Assembly: GCF_000204055.1 (NCBI RefSeq)
Contig: NW_006768808.1
Coordinates: 124,001-188,000, forward strand
Source of the DNA: Melampsora larici-populina 98AG31
Lineage: Eukaryota; Basidiomycota; Pucciniomycetes; Pucciniales; Melampsoraceae
Length of the DNA stretch: 64,000 nt
Direction of reading: 5' to 3'
Shown here: positions 23,756-37,172 of the stretch, piece after piece
Position numbering within the stretch: position 1 is the first letter of the stretch
Layout of the letters: the number at the start of each line of letters is the position of its first letter
Made by a program: the position numbers and the translations under genes
Notes under the pieces: generated by a model
What the model saw: only the letters and a program-made list of their open reading frames with translations
Told to the model about the DNA's origin: nothing
Databases searched by the model: none

Positions 23756-24815
23756 TGTAACAATTATGTATCGTTGCTGCTCAAAGACGACAAGAAGCGC
23801 ATTGTTGAAACGTACCACCGATATCTACATTGTATCAATGGGATCATGTTTACTATGGACGCTTTCAGAATCAACAAATCTTTGTCTCTGGAACATCTGG
23901 TCTAATTATATCCCAATTACATCGGTTTTGGACCATAGTGTATCATAATCCATCAAACAATCAAAGTTCTCTGATGATTAATCAAAGCAATTTAATGAAA
24001 AATCAAAGTAACTTGATGAATATTGATGATGGTGTGATCCTTTGTTAAGCCCAACAAGCAACCACGTCAAGCTTGCGTTTGCTCTGCTTCACAGCGCTTG
24101 CCTGTTCCATCGGCCTTGGAATAATCTGGCTTCAAGGGCTTTAAATTTTTCATCATTTTTACACACAGCATATTTATAGATATCATAGAACGTAATTTTT
24201 GACAACAAAAAATAAGCAATACAGTTCGTAGTGAGTTGCAGCCTTCTTCATCAGTGAGGAGGAAAATTACGGCAATTAATATTTGATAAAAATACAAGGA
24301 AAAAGGAACAAAAGTTATTGATCAAAGTCAACATTGGTTGCATTTTTGATAAAAATAGTTCAACAATACAATTATTAGTGCTTTGCAACCTTCTCCATCA
24401 GTGAGGCCAAAAATTTATCTCACAGTTGATTGAGACATTCCAAACACCATAGAAGATACCAAAATGAGAGGAAAGGAGAACTTGAATCACATTGCAAAAG
24501 AAAAAGAAACTGTACTTGACAAAAAATGTAACATTGACTAAGCGCATGTAATGATAAAGCAAATTGAATAAATACCAAATACCACAAAACGTTCATTTGC
24601 ATTTGAGTTAATTTGAAAATTGATAAATAGGATTCTAAAATCTCTTCATACTTGGAGAGAGACAGAAAAACAAAACTAGAATGATCAAAAAGAAAGATGG
24701 ATGAATAGATGATGATGATCTCAAGGGAAATAAAATCAAAGTAAAAATAAACGTCTCTCATGTGTTATCAAATCAGACTTATACATAAACATAACCAAAC
24801 ATCAATTATTTTTGG
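23756..24815. other. AT-rich interval 3' of the SH3 gene
   Basis: No supported gene. A CCTTCT(T/C)CATCAGTGAGG motif occurs twice, near 24239 and 24389. The right part should contain the 3' UTR of the minus-strand gene that ends at 24816. Confidence 0.4.
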
Positions 24816-27800
24816 TCAATTTTCCAAAAACTTTTTATCTAATACTCTGAACACTTTGATCGACCCGCTCTTCAATTCATCAATTCTACGATGATGGTAA
24901 GGTAGATTATCAAAAAATGAATTAAATCAACTGAATCAGTTACTTCTTCGTGAATGAAACCTTTCCAATATGAATCTATCAATCAACACTCACCGATATG
25001 AGATCAATTCCACTTTCCCGTGCCAAACTCCATAAGCCTTAAACTTGTTTTTCTTCACGTCATGTTCAGCAACGATAGCCACATGAGCATTTGTGACTGT
25101 TCCCAAATTCATTGAACCGTGTCCGATACCTTTACCTTTGAATGAAGCGCCGTATGACGCTACAATATCTCCCTACATAAGATGCAATATAATTTGAAAT
25201 GAGCACGGATAACTTCATTTTCAACTGCGACTTTCTTATGTCAAGCTCATCACTAGAAAGAATATCTCAGACATACCGGTCTGATATCGTCCTTCACGTC
25301 TACTTCTGGATGCGCTGCCTTGAAATCCTGAATTTCGCATTTGTAAATCACTTCCCCAAATGTCTCGCCAACCGGTTCTAATGCCGCTCCAACAGACTTC
25401 ACGATCATCCCTACAAATGTCTTTCCATCTTCTTCTGCTCCTACAAACTTTACTCCTTTCTCATCTTCCTTAGCCTTCGCACGTGCCACTAGTTGAGGTC
25501 CGATGGATGCGTTTAACTCTTGTAAGGTCGAGATAGGGTATGGCTGAGGGGGAGGGTAATGAGTTTGTGTCATCTCAGTAGCCGATTCGTCGCCATCTTC
25601 GAAATGGATGCGCACAACCGTCTTTGAATAATCATCACGTATAACGATCAGTTCGTAGTCGTAGGTAGACACTCCCTTTTGAAGAGTGGATGATCCTTGC
25701 AAACGGACCAGCACGTCCTTCATGCTCTGAACGCTCGACGGCACAGATACTGGTTTAGTCCTCCACCATCGCTCAGAAGCGAGGTCCAGATCACGAGCTT
25801 TGTGTGTAAATTGAGAGTTGTGAGATACTTTTCGGATACCTTCTCCAGATGTGTTCGTGCTTGACATGCGAGGCGATCCGGAGATGACTCTGTCCCTTTC
25901 GGTCATACTCGATCGTGGATTACTACTCCGGTCAGAGTCAATAGATGACCGCGAAGGATCATCCGATACTATCGTCGGTGGCTTGGGAGAGCCCATCGAC
26001 ATGCCCGAAACAGGTGGTGGGCGTGGAGGTGGAATGGGAGGGGGGCCACATTCATCATTGTCGGACAGCGGAAGATAATCTTCTTCTTCTTCCACGTCTT
26101 GCTGGTGCATCGATCTAGGCTCATCTACATGTGACCATGTGTGTCCTGGCTGACTGAGGGTGCTAGCTCGCTTGGTAGGATTTTGATAAGCCGTCGGAAC
26201 CTTGGGCCTTCCAGCGGGAGAAAGCGGTGGTGGCGAAGAAGGCATGGTTGGCGATGATTCGATCGGAGATCTTGAAAAATCGTCACCTGATTGACCCAAG
26301 CCAGAGCTGGGCGCTCTATACATAGGTGAAGGGGCAGCTCTGCGTGGAGGTGATGGAACACTGATGGGTGATGTTGCACGCCCCTCAGAAGACGGTGTAA
26401 TCAAACCACTGGGTGGCGGGGGTAGCGGTCGGGACGAAGGTATAGGTGGCGTTGAGGCCAAATTCAGCGGTACACTAGGTAGAGGATGACTACCGGACTG
26501 ACTAGCAGTTGCAGGTTTACGCGCTGCACTGGGGCTGTTTGAGAACATGGGCATCATTCCCCCCATCATCGATCGGCCCCCCATTTTGGCCATTCTTTCA
26601 GCCAACCTTCTTCTCCGGGCACTTTCCTCGTCCTCGTCTTCCTCATCTTCTTGATGGTCTGCCGAAGACACGGGCTCGGTAACAGATGGTTCCACAATTG
26701 GAGAGTCGTCAAGGCTGTCTGGTCTTTCAGCTGTCAACTCTGGACGTGTAGGGTCTGCTGCTGTTCTGGATGAGCTCAGGTCCGGTTGTGGCAATGGTCG
26801 GGAGCTAGGTATGGGTGGCAATTGTGATTGAGGGGGTGCTTTCTGAGTCAAGAGTTCGTTATCCGAACCGCCTATGGAGAGAAAGGATTTAACCTCAGTG
26901 AGCGAAAATGCTATAACATGAAGTTAAAAATAATCACCTACCATGCGCTGGTGATAACTCATCGATTGGTACACCCTTTAAGGGCGACTTTGGTTCACGG
27001 GGTCCCGATGGACGTCTTAACTCTCCTCGCGGAGAAATCGGTGGCAGCATAGGTCGTCCTCCGATCGCAGCCATTTTCTTGGCGAAAGACTGACGATGTT
27101 CAACGTCAGGCGTGTCATCTTCGTCCGTTGAGGCCACTATTGGTTGATTGAACATTGGTGCTGGGGCTTGAGGTAAGGGAGGTCTTGGTGTGTGCTCGAG
27201 GGGAGGCTGATCGACGTCTCGTGACTGAGTTGCATGCGTGCTGTCTGTGGGTGGTCGTACTTCCTCCTTGCGTTCAATAACTTCTGCATCTTCCGCTTCG
27301 AGATTTTTATCTTCATGGGAATCATCAACGTCATCTGAATCGAGTGATAGAGGTGCAGATCTTTCAGCAGATATCACATTCTCTCGTGTTTCATCATCGT
27401 CAACTGGTCTCGAGATATCCTGCGGTGGGTCGGCGTCAAGTGCCTGTGAGTCGGAGCTGAGCACGGGGCTATGTGGTGGTGGAACGTGAGGTGTTGGCAT
27501 GCCGAGAGCAGGGGTGCCACCTTCGTGATTATCCGGGCTGTGAACATGAGTAGACTCGGCAGAGGAGTCTTCCGGTACACGACGCGGTGTGTCCAACGAG
27601 GCATCGATGGGTCCCGAGGCTTCTCCAAGATTCAGTGAGGCCTCTTCATCTTCGCTGTAGTGTTGTAAAGCAGTTTCTTGCTTGACATCCAAGGATTGAG
27701 AAGTCGGATGGGAAGTGGAGATGGCATCGTCCAACGCACCCTCTGGGACCTCAAATTCGCCGTTCGCACCTACAGTAGTCGACTGTAATGTATCGACTGA

Positions 27801-29335
27801 CGTTGTTTCTGCAGTATCTATGACAGGCTGGTCAGATGTGTCCACTAGTGATGGGCCTGCGGCCTCCTCGGTTTGGGATCCTTCGATTTGTGCGGGTTCA
27901 GTTTGAACCACAGCAGGCTCTGCCGGTTTTGTCGCAGGAGGCTTTCGTCGAGGTGGTCCCGCTCTCTTAGGCATAGCCGGTATTGCGATTCTATCAGGAG
28001 GTAAAGCGGTCTCAATGATTGTGTTGGAATTATCTTCATTAGGTTCTGACACATTTCCTTGTGCACTTTTCGGTGGGAGCGGTGGCTTGCTACCTAACGC
28101 AGGACCTGGGATACCAAAACCCATCTTGGCTCCACCAAGCTTAGCCATCCGCTCCGCTATCCTCCGTCGCCGTGCGATGTCCTCCTCTTCTTCTTCTGGA
28201 TCCCCTACCAAAGATTCGTCTGGGATTGTCGTGGAGATCGGCAAGGGTTTGGGAGACAAATCGGCAGGTGCGCCTGGTTCGTTGCCTGGTTCGTTGATAT
28301 CAGATTCTTTGGAGGGAAGACGAGCCGGCATCGGTGGCTTCATCCCCAGGATAGGAGGTAGGTCGTCAGTTGATGGAGGCGCTACTGGTCGTTTCCATTC
28401 ACGTTTTGGTTTGGGAGCCGCCGAGGGTGTTACTTCAGAAGCCTCACTTGCTTGTTGCTGTTGTTGCAAAAGTCTGATGCGATCTTTCAGTGAACCTCCA
28501 GCGCGGACGGATTCTTCAGCGTCTGCTGCAGACATCCCGGCGGGTGCATTGGAATGAGATGAATTTCCTTCAGCTGTAGTAGAATTGTCTTCTTTTCCGT
28601 CGCTTACGACTACTGGAGGAGCTGGAGGAGACATATTCATTGGTTTTCGAGCTAAGGGAGGTTTGGGACGGAGAGAACCAGGTGCAGCAGGCTGGGCGGC
28701 CGAGGGGGCTTTGTTGAACATTGCTATTCTATCACGAAGAGCATTGGGTTTTGTAGGTGGGGGTGGGGGTGGCAAAGTTGACGCAGTCGCAGTGATCTCT
28801 TCTGGCTTTGATGGGGTTTGAGCACTGACCGGTGGGTCTGTTGATCCTGCATTTGATGGAACGGAAGACGGTTCGACAGAGGTTGCGTCTGTGGCTTCCA
28901 TCTCAGTAGAAGGCTTCGAAGGATTGCTAAGCACCGCCTCAGGCTCTGCCAGAACGTCGTCATCGAAAGACACTTGTAAGCCACTGTGGTTTCAAAAACA
29001 CTAAATGGATGTGACTGATAATACTTACGAGAAGGAGCTGGAGCTGACGTGGTACTTGAGGGAAGCTCGACAGATCTCAAGGATGATTCGACAACTGGTG
29101 TACTAGCAGGCTGGTCCGTCTCGCCAGCTTCCTTGACCTGACCTTCGATCGCAACCAGAAACCCGGATGGCACAGATCCCGATTGTCCCTCTTCATTTTC
29201 GACATTAACCCAATCTCCATCTTCGTCTGTTGTAGCAGTAACAGTGACAATTTGATCCGGCGATAAAACGAACTGACCATCCTGAGCCTTGAACCTCATC
29301 ATCGCCCGAGCTCGATAAGGGTAAACAGTCGACAT
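24816..29335 (-). CDS. BBC1: SH3-domain actin-patch protein, BBC1/MTI1 family, 1393 aa
   Basis: In yeast this family binds the SH3 domains or tails of type I myosin and tempers Arp2/3 actin nucleation at cortical endocytic patches. Five exons, 29335-29029, 28972-26942, 26871-25277, 25172-24994 and 24885-24816, join with exact phase agreement to 1394 codons. An SH3 fold occupies residues 1-65 (YPYRARAMMRF start, DGDWVNVENEEGQSG, VPSGF end). A long acidic Pro/Ser-rich middle follows, with poly-Pro and the family helices ALRDRIAMFNK, SLKDRIRLLQ and three RRRIAERMAK(L/M)GG-type motifs. The C-terminal globular domain runs from ERWWRTKP to RVLDKKFLEN and includes GDIVASYGASFKGKG. The ATG at 29335 is chosen because the SH3 starts directly after it; an in-frame upstream codon exists at 29353. 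The gene is intact, and a LINE lies just upstream. Confidence 0.92.
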
Positions 29336-29695
29336 GACGTGATCTAAGATCACAATCGTGACTCACTCTTATGAATCAAATGGATAGATCTGATATGTTT
29401 GATTAATAAAGGGTTGATGGCGAAGGAAGCTGCTGATTGAAAGAGAGAAGGAAGTTAAGGAAAGAGTTTCAAGAGTTCAAGGTTAAGAGCTGTTGACCAA
29501 ATCGTTAACAGGACCAGGTGATGAGAAAGATACGTAGAAATGACGTCGATTGTTTGTCTGAACGAGATGGCTTTAGTGTTTTAAACTTAAAATTTGACCT
29601 TGAGTGCTCTGCTGGCATGGTACTCAGCGCAGGAGGCCAAAGCTGTTAGGTTACAATTGCAAAACACTTCTTGGCCACTCAAGCGACCATTGCGA
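29336..29695 (-). promoter_or_regulatory. Upstream region of the SH3 gene
   Basis: Only about 360 bp separate the start codon from the 3' end of a LINE insertion. The core promoter must lie here or use LINE-derived sequence. No clear TATA box or operator was recognised. Confidence 0.4.
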
Positions 29696-32600
29696 TTTTT
29701 TTTTTTTTTTTTTATGCATTGCTTAAAGTGTTTTGGAGCCGCTAGGCTATCAAACACTATCTACTATGTCCAGCACCGGTAAAACCCCTCTGGCTGTGTC
29801 AGGGGAAAGGGTTGCTGTTGGCTGTTTCATCTATTTTACATATGTGGTTTTTATAATGTACGGCGCTAAAGGATGGAAATTGAAAAACTTATTCTCTTGG
29901 TTGTTGCCTTTGTGTTGGCGTGGTTTTGTTGTTGATTGTTGCCCAGCTCCAGCGACTTTTCAGTCTCCAGGTATCATCGCAATATTGCGCGATGGCTTTA
30001 TAAGCAATAGGTTTGTGTAAGATTGAGGTGTTGCTTTTGAGTTCGAGTTTCTTCAGCTCTTCTTCAAATTTCTTTCGTTCTTCGATGAACTTTCTGCATG
30101 TGAATAAAAAGTGTTCTACTGACTCAATGCCTTCTTGGCATTCACAGCTTGGGTCGTGGATCTGTCCAAATTTGTTCAGGTACTGATTCAATTCAATATG
30201 TCCTGACCTGAGTTTCGTGATTGTGCTAATTTGATGTTTGTTGAGGTTTGATAGGTGTTTGAGGTGTGATTTTTGTTGTGGTTGGTGGCCGAGCCTCTTC
30301 AGCTCGGGCGGTTCGGTGATATCTGAGTTTGATGTTTTCCATTCCTTGATTGCGGAAATGAAACTAGCGGCTGTTGGTTTTGCTTTGAATGTGCTAGGTA
30401 ATTTCTTCCTTGCCTTGTTGTTGGCGATTTCGTCCACTATTTTGTTTCCGTATACTCCCACATGACCAGGGCACCATCGTATCGTGATTCTCATGTTCGG
30501 GAAAGTCCTGTGTAGGTAAGTCATCAGTTTGTAAGTTTCTTTTCTGTCGTCAAGAGTGGTAATAGGAAGTTTATTGGATCTTAAATCCTTTATAACGCTT
30601 TGGTTATCGAGTAATATGGTTGTCCTCCGTGTGTGGACCAAAGCCGTTTGTAACGCCATTGTGAGTCCCATTTGGACTCCTCTGTATTCTGCCTGGTAAA
30701 TCCCGTGCATTCGTGCCGTTCCTAGGTGTTCAGAAGTCGACTTTTTCGTGTTTTTGCACCACGCTGCTGCTGCGGTTGTGCCTTTCGGAATTCTAGAACC
30801 ATCAGTGAAAATCACTACATGTTCTATTGTGTCAGTTAGTTTGTTAGCTTCTGTCTTAGCTATTGTTTCATTTTCTTGTATAATAGTCGTGTAGTTAGAC
30901 GGTCTTGTCAGTATGTCAGTTGGGTCGAGCGGGATTTGTTGAATGAACTCGGACAATTCCTTGCTGATCGCGTGTTGGAAGAACCTGTGAAAAGGGTTGT
31001 GGTGGCATCTTGGGTTTGAGTTTTGCGCCTGTTTGACAAAACTGTAGATGGGCGAATGTGGAGGTTTTGTTAGCGATGTCGCCATAAAATTCATGATCTT
31101 ACTCTGGATTCTTATGCCTGGCGGAATAAGGTTGGCGTCGTGTTTGAGGAAAACCCCTGGTGTTGATGGTAAGGCTCCCAATGCAGCCCTTGCGCAAATG
31201 TTGTCTATCGTGGTTAAGTCCTTGATGAAGTATTTTGGTGGTTCAAAAGGTAACCATGCCGCTACCCCGTAATCGAGAGCTGTATGAATTGTGGTCGTTA
31301 TTAGCGTGTTCATCAGGCGTGGTGATATACCCCACTCTGCTTTCGAAAGAGTTGCTAGGAAGCCTGCTCTTTGTCGGCCTTTTGCCAGTACTGCGCTCCT
31401 GTGTTGGTTAAAGGTTAGTTTATTATCAATGATTATACCTAACCACTTCGCTTTTTCCTCTGGTAGGATTTGTTTTCTGTTGGCGAAGCTGATTGTTGGC
31501 GGGTCTTCAATTTCTTTGGGATTGAAAATGACCCCAAAGGTCTTTTTTGTGTCGAAGATAGCCCCATGGTCTTGGGCCCAGACGTTCTGCCGGTAAGCTA
31601 ATGTTTGCATTTGAGATCGTAGTCGGTGTTTGTCGGATGCTGTGGTAAGAAGAACTACGTCATCAATAAAACCCAAGGCGGATGCATTATTGATGCTATC
31701 TGTTGTTTCTAATAAGCCGTTGTTGTATAAGAGGTACATGAGAGGTGAAAGCGGAGATCCTTGTGGGAGTCCGTGCGTTAGCTTGAAGGGCTCTGACTCA
31801 AATCCATTGAATGATAAGGTTGTTGAGCGGTTGTCGAGGAAGTTGTGAATTAGATTGAGTGTTTGGTCATGAAAACCTTTTCTTTCGAGGATGGCGAGTA
31901 GTCTGGGGTGGTGCACTGATGGGAACGCTGATTTTACATCAGCAAAGAGTGCACCTACCACATTACCTCTTGTCCATTCTTTTCGTATCCAGGAAACCAG
32001 GTGTGTAAGAGCCTCGTGTCCTGATTTATTTGGTCTACCACCGTAGTGACCTTCATGGAGTAATCGTTTTCTCTCCACCTGTTCTGAGAGATGTTTAGTC
32101 AATAATTTTTCGTAGATCTTACTTAATGTCAGCAAGAGCGCTATTGGTCTATACGCTGAGGCTGCTGTATAGTCTGGCTTCCCTGGTTTGGGTAACATGA
32201 TGGTACGGGCCTGCTTCCAATCTTGAGGTATCAACCCGGTTTCTGTGATTTGTAGAAATAGTGAGCGTATTTGAGCTTTAGCTTGTTGCCACACTTTACA
32301 CCAAACCCAATTTTGGAGCATATCGGCTCCCGGTGCCTTGAGTGGCGGAACGCTCGTTATGACCGATTTGATGTTTTCCTCAGTCAGATAACTGAAGAAG
32401 TCTGGCATGCTTTGTTCTGATGTTCGGTTTTCTGGGCTGATTGGGAAGCTGAGGATTTCAGACTCGGCTATTCGACAGGGGGCAGTTGCCACACACGTTG
32501 TCTGAAAGAGAAGTTTAGCTTTCTCCTCGTTTGTTGAGCATACATTACCTGAGTTTGAAATCAAGGTGTTGACCAGCGCTGACGGTTTTCTTCCTGATGC

Positions 32601-32820
32601 AAACCTTTTTGCTTGGAATAGCGTATCATGAGTTAATGTTGACAAGTAAATCTTCCAGCTGTTTTCTTTCATCTTGTCGACTTTCTTGTTGAATATGTTT
32701 CGTGCTTTCTTGTAGTTTGTCTTGTTTTCTTCTGATTTGTCGTTTTTGAAGATTCGGTGTAGCCGTTGTGCTTCTTTCCTGAGAGGATCTAGCACCTCGG
32801 GAATCCACCAATGTTCTCAC
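29696..32820 (-). mobile_element. 5'-truncated LINE (non-LTR retrotransposon), reverse transcriptase plus RNase H
   Basis: The minus-strand frame 32819-29889 is open for about 975 codons. It encodes a linker after a lost endonuclease, then a reverse transcriptase with GADMLQNWVW, SAYRPIALLLTLSKIYEK, ADVKSAFPSV, HGLPQGSPLSPLMYLL and the FIDD active box. A ribonuclease H follows with TDGSR, QAEYRGVQMGL, LLDNQS and CPGHVGVYGNKIVDE, so all four acidic/His positions are present. A CxC...H...C knuckle (CECQEGIESVEHFLFTC) lies near the end. A 175-bp 3' UTR ends in an 18-A tail (T run at 29696-29713). An in-frame stop precedes the ORF and the APE endonuclease is absent, so it is truncated at the 5' end, as is common for LINEs. 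The domain order suggests the Tad1/I-like group. The long intact frame indicates a young copy. Confidence 0.92.
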
Positions 32821-33624
32821 TCAATATCTTCAAAAGATGTTGGCAGCCTGATACCCTTGAAGCAGATAGGATTGCAGTATTGGAATTACAGTCAACCTTC
32901 AGAGGCATGAGATCATCTGGTTCAACTTCTAGACATGGGACATTTGAAAAATCCAATGAAGATCTGCTTCACACTGATTGATGGCGTAATAATAAATCGC
33001 CGATATCGAAGGCCAAATGGGAAATGATTGAGTTCGCGTGCATCTAAACAAACAAATCGACTCTTGAGTTCGCGGGTAGGCTGAGCAGAAGACATATGTA
33101 CGTAAATCAGGGAACTCACCTGGCTATGACACAGAAGCCAGCCTAGGATCGCGCTGCTTTCATCCAGACAGTGGTTCCCTGATCATCATCGTCGGCAAAG
33201 CACCACCCAAATGTTAAAGATCCCGTGTGACCGAAATGAGTTCTGCTGCATGTTATCAAAAGACAACTGTGGCAACAGACGAGCTTCCACTGCGAGTTGG
33301 GACAAGCTGGAACGCGTCACAGCCCCTTATACGTTTCACAATCAAACTTCATATAGATATTCCAACTCCCAAAGACTTCTTTCATTTGTTTGTCTTGCAG
33401 CTTCGTCACTCCTCTCATTTGAACATAATTCATGTAGAGCTTACCTTCGAGTAATACTTTATTTTCGATACCCAAACCCTTTGATAAACATATTGGAAAA
33501 ACAAGAAGAAAACGAAACCATCATTGTATCTCACTAATCGATTGAACTTCACTCATTTGGAACACATTCTTGTCAGAATAGACATCAACCTTCTTTTACA
33601 AAAAAAACAAAAAGAAACTCAAAT
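32821..33624. other. Interval between LINE and secreted-protein gene
   Basis: A frame at 32822-32980 on the plus strand and one on the minus strand both read through with protein-like composition, so neither is called. The right half should be the promoter of the gene that starts at 33625. Confidence 0.4.
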
Positions 33625-35797
33625 ATGCTTAGATTCAGATCACTGATCATTATTGTCACATTTGCTTCAATATTATCAATAACAAGATCATCATCAACAG
33701 AAGATAATAATAAACCTGACTTAAATTCTACAGACTTATTTCAATTCTCAGCATCAGCTCCAGCCTTACAATTGAAGAAAGATGCGCATGCTGTTATCGA
33801 CGCATTTGCATCTATCATCCAAGCTAGAAACTCATCTTCCTTTTCATTCAACTCCACAACACAATCTGCCGAAGAAACCGCACGTTTATTTCAAGAAGTT
33901 GTCAAAGGAGGTATGAATGTTTCTATTGAGCTTGTAGCCAAACCTACAAGACTTTTTCACAAACAACAGTTCTGAACTTATCTTTATCGGACTTTCTGGG
34001 ACTATAGCCCTGTCATATCATCTAGATCAAGGCATAGGAACCAATTCGACCAGTCCCTCAACTGATCGACTCCAGTCAATGTCCAATTCGATAAATGAGA
34101 CTCTAGAAAGCGTCAATGAAGTCACTGATCGACTCTTATCTTCAACTGATGGCGCCTTGCGGTTTATGGATCTAAAGAATTGCCTTACTCAACTAGTTCA
34201 GCAAGGTGGTTTGCATGATGGAGAGAGCTGTGTAGTGGTAAGTTCAAAAACCAATCTTTAGAGGTTGATGCCTCTTCTGTTGATTTTTGATCATTTATTG
34301 TGGAACTAACGCATGCTTTTGGGGCTATAGAATGGAATGTCTGTCACTGGTGTTTCCGACGTGAGCTGAATGACTCTTCACCCTTTGTTTCGGAAGGGCT
34401 CTTTATTAAATCCTCTGCGACCATTTTCAAAACAAAATCGCATATCGCGGTATATACAGATCATGGACAGCGTACTCAAGAACTATGGTGGAGGCATCAT
34501 TCCTAAAAACATCCTCAGTCTTACCACAAAAGCATTAAATCCAAGTTTCAAAACGGTCATCCCAGGTGAAGCAGCCTTTTACGATTCAATTGATCAAGCC
34601 ATCAGAAGCGTTCAAAGTTCAGTTAGTGGCGAACTGGTACAAGCTCTCAACGATGCTCAGCAATGTTTTATGGAGACAGCTTATTCTTCTATCACTTATG
34701 CCGAACGTCTCAAGAAGACTGAAGAATGCAATCGGGACATCGATAAGTCTAGTTCTGTTTATCGTGATCTGAAGACTTTATATCTTTCAATAACTAATCA
34801 GGTGATTTCTCACTTACCCTCAGAAATTGTTTGTTATGGCCTCGACTGATCTGATTTCACTCTTGTTTTTTCAATGGCATATCATTATCACAGTTTGTTG
34901 GTTACGTGATCCCAAACTTATTAGAGTCAATTCATGAGATATCCGCAAGCTACCTTGCGGCTAAGATATCTAAATTCCCTCAAGATTTGTTCTTCCGTCA
35001 AGCCATCACAGCTACAATTCGGTCAATTGTAGCCTCTAATTCTGGAAATCAGGTTCGAATCTCATTTCATGAGACCGTCATGTTTTCCGATGGTCATACT
35101 CACTATAGTTGAAAATGTCTTGTTGCGTTTTATTGGCTTTGGGATAGGTGACATACGCTTACAAAATCGCAGATTGTCTTGATACCATTATAGCAATTCC
35201 TGATCCTGCAAGTGCAGCTCGCACAGCATCTGCCGCGCTCTGTCTTCAAAAGGTTAGCGCTCTCTTTCTATTTTCATATGTGTCGATGTTTGGAAGGTGA
35301 GTATAGCCCACTTACGGCTTCGATTGATCCCCTGCTCCTTGTCATAAATAGCCTGATGGACCACCAGCCTCAGCCCGCGAAATCATCTACGGCTATACTC
35401 AACAAGTCAGTAAATGTTCTGATCTGTTGGAATGAACTGTTTCAAACAAGAACCAAGCTAAAATTTTACATCAAAATCCTATGATTATGACTTCCAGGTC
35501 TACGGCTTCTTACCCTCCACAATCGCTGCACAGATAGAATCCTCTGAGCTCCAACACCTAAATAAGTCTGATCCAAATTATTTCAAAAAAGTCAAGGCGT
35601 TGCATCAATCCTTCTTAAAATCAAACCCTGGACCAGATTATGTTAGTTGTTATGAACGGTTTATGGATTGTCTCTTTGAACCTCGTGTGGGTGGAGCTTT
35701 AGTATTTCATCAAGATACTCAAATCACTTGTATCTTGGGTGACGCTTGTCGGAAAACTCCGGATGGCCAAAAGATTCCTGTTCTTAGACCTAATTGA
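33625..35797 (+). CDS. Secreted rust protein, about 520 aa, eight exons
   Basis: Function unknown. Exons at 33625-33910, 33951-34237, 34331-34360, 34460-34801, 34894-35052, 35148-35252, 35352-35405 and 35498-35797 join in phase. The 54-bp exon at 35352 is bounded by AG and GTCAGT and reads PDGPPASAREIIYGYTQQ; it is the least certain. A signal peptide is evident (MLRFRSLIIIVTFASILS, cleavage about residue 22). It is followed by a Ser/Asn-rich stretch with several N-x-S/T sites and a helical chain with scattered cysteines (KNCL, ESC, AQQCF, EECNR, ADCLD, LCLQK, VSCYERFMDC, TCILGDAC). No transmembrane segment or catalytic motif is seen. It is probably extracellular or haustorial, but no domain name can be given. 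The first intron is only 40 bp. Confidence 0.75.
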
Positions 35798-37172
35798 GAT
35801 GTTTTCGTTGATCAATTTTTCCATAGAAAAGTCTCCTATGTTTCACCTGCGTATAAGATAATTCAACAAATGTAATCATTATGCATATGTTTGTTTAGTG
35901 ATGAAGAGGGTATCAAAAAATTACTACATCATTTATGAGATGTTCTATTCTCCGAATTTTTCATGCTAAACTTACGTGCAAGATTTTTCACCAAAAGATG
36001 AAGCTACGTGAAGATTTAAATTCCCACTTCAATATCCATCAAAAAGCACAGCAAGGCCATTGCCGATATGCCTGAGGCATGAAAGAGGTTCCTGCTATTT
36101 GATGTTTGCAGATATGTGATTTGGCCACCATAGACTCAATGCAGATGTAAGGATCCATACAAGCCAACTTTTACCGTGAGTGACAGAGATATGGAATCTG
36201 TAGTGAGTTACAAAAAGGAGTATGACTCTGAGGATGGTTATCTGAGTGAAAAGTGAGATGGCTTCAAATTAGCTCCATAGCTTGTTCTTATCTTTCAGAT
36301 AAGAACAGCCCCTCCCACTTGGCCCCTCCGAGGCCCAGTGGAAAAGTGGAGCCTTGATACATATTACTTGGAAGCTTAATGAAGCCCCACACAAGCATGT
36401 TTGCCGCGCTCCCAAAAAGGGCCAGAGCTTCTTTGTTCAATTACCCTCTGACGGCATATGCTCTAAAAGTATTCTTCAAGTATTTGGATGCCCTCATCTC
36501 GACTAACTTTCTCCAAATGTATAATCAACGTAACTTGAGCCCATGCTCAGAGATGGTAGTAATCGGGCTGTGAGAGTCAAGAGCATCTTAGAGATAAGCC
36601 CCGAATCGCGGAATGGCACGAGAGACAAACAAGACTTTGTGAATTGAATTGAAATAGTCCAGAATGTTGTGTTAATTAATGACTAGAACAAGTTTTAGAA
36701 GAAAGATATCAAGGCAATGTGAAACAACCGTCAACAAGATAGATGGCAGGGTATTGATCAGCAAATGATTGACACAGATCCTGACAGAGTCAAAGAGTTG
36801 GCCGATTCGCGTGAGTCATGATACCGGAACTTTTGCAAGAAAACATATTGATCGCACGATTCTCGAAGAATTCAAGTTTCCTACTGGTCCGTTGAAGTGA
36901 CACACCTAACGAGATGTCAAAGCATTCCTTCTTTTGCTCTTTTGCTGGATCTATGACGTCTTGCAAGTTGAAGCGTCACAATCTAAACGAGAACAAACTT
37001 ATGTCAGTTAAGTAAGCTTTTGATGGATGGCAAAAAATGACTGACGCATCCAATTACTACCAATACCGCATGTGTAAGGTACACCTGAGGGATTTTTACA
37101 ACCTTATAAATATCAAAGATTCGCCGGCAAAGAAAACAGTTCAATTCAGACGCTTCATGAGGACCGAAAGGC
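35798..37172. other. Interval without a supported gene
   Basis: No convincing coding sequence. A strong short hairpin, GTTCTTATCT...AGATAAGAAC, lies near 36283-36307, next to a GC-rich block. Confidence 0.45.

Noticed and set aside
25851..28821. Plus-strand ORFs up to 180 codons opposite BBC1
   Set aside because: They are antisense shadows of a long low-complexity coding exon; Gly/Ser runs reflect Pro/Ser codons on the other strand.
32822..32982. Possible C-terminal exon (plus strand) ending NEDLLHTD, next to the LINE
   Set aside because: The minus strand is equally open and no connecting exon exists, so strand and reality cannot be decided.
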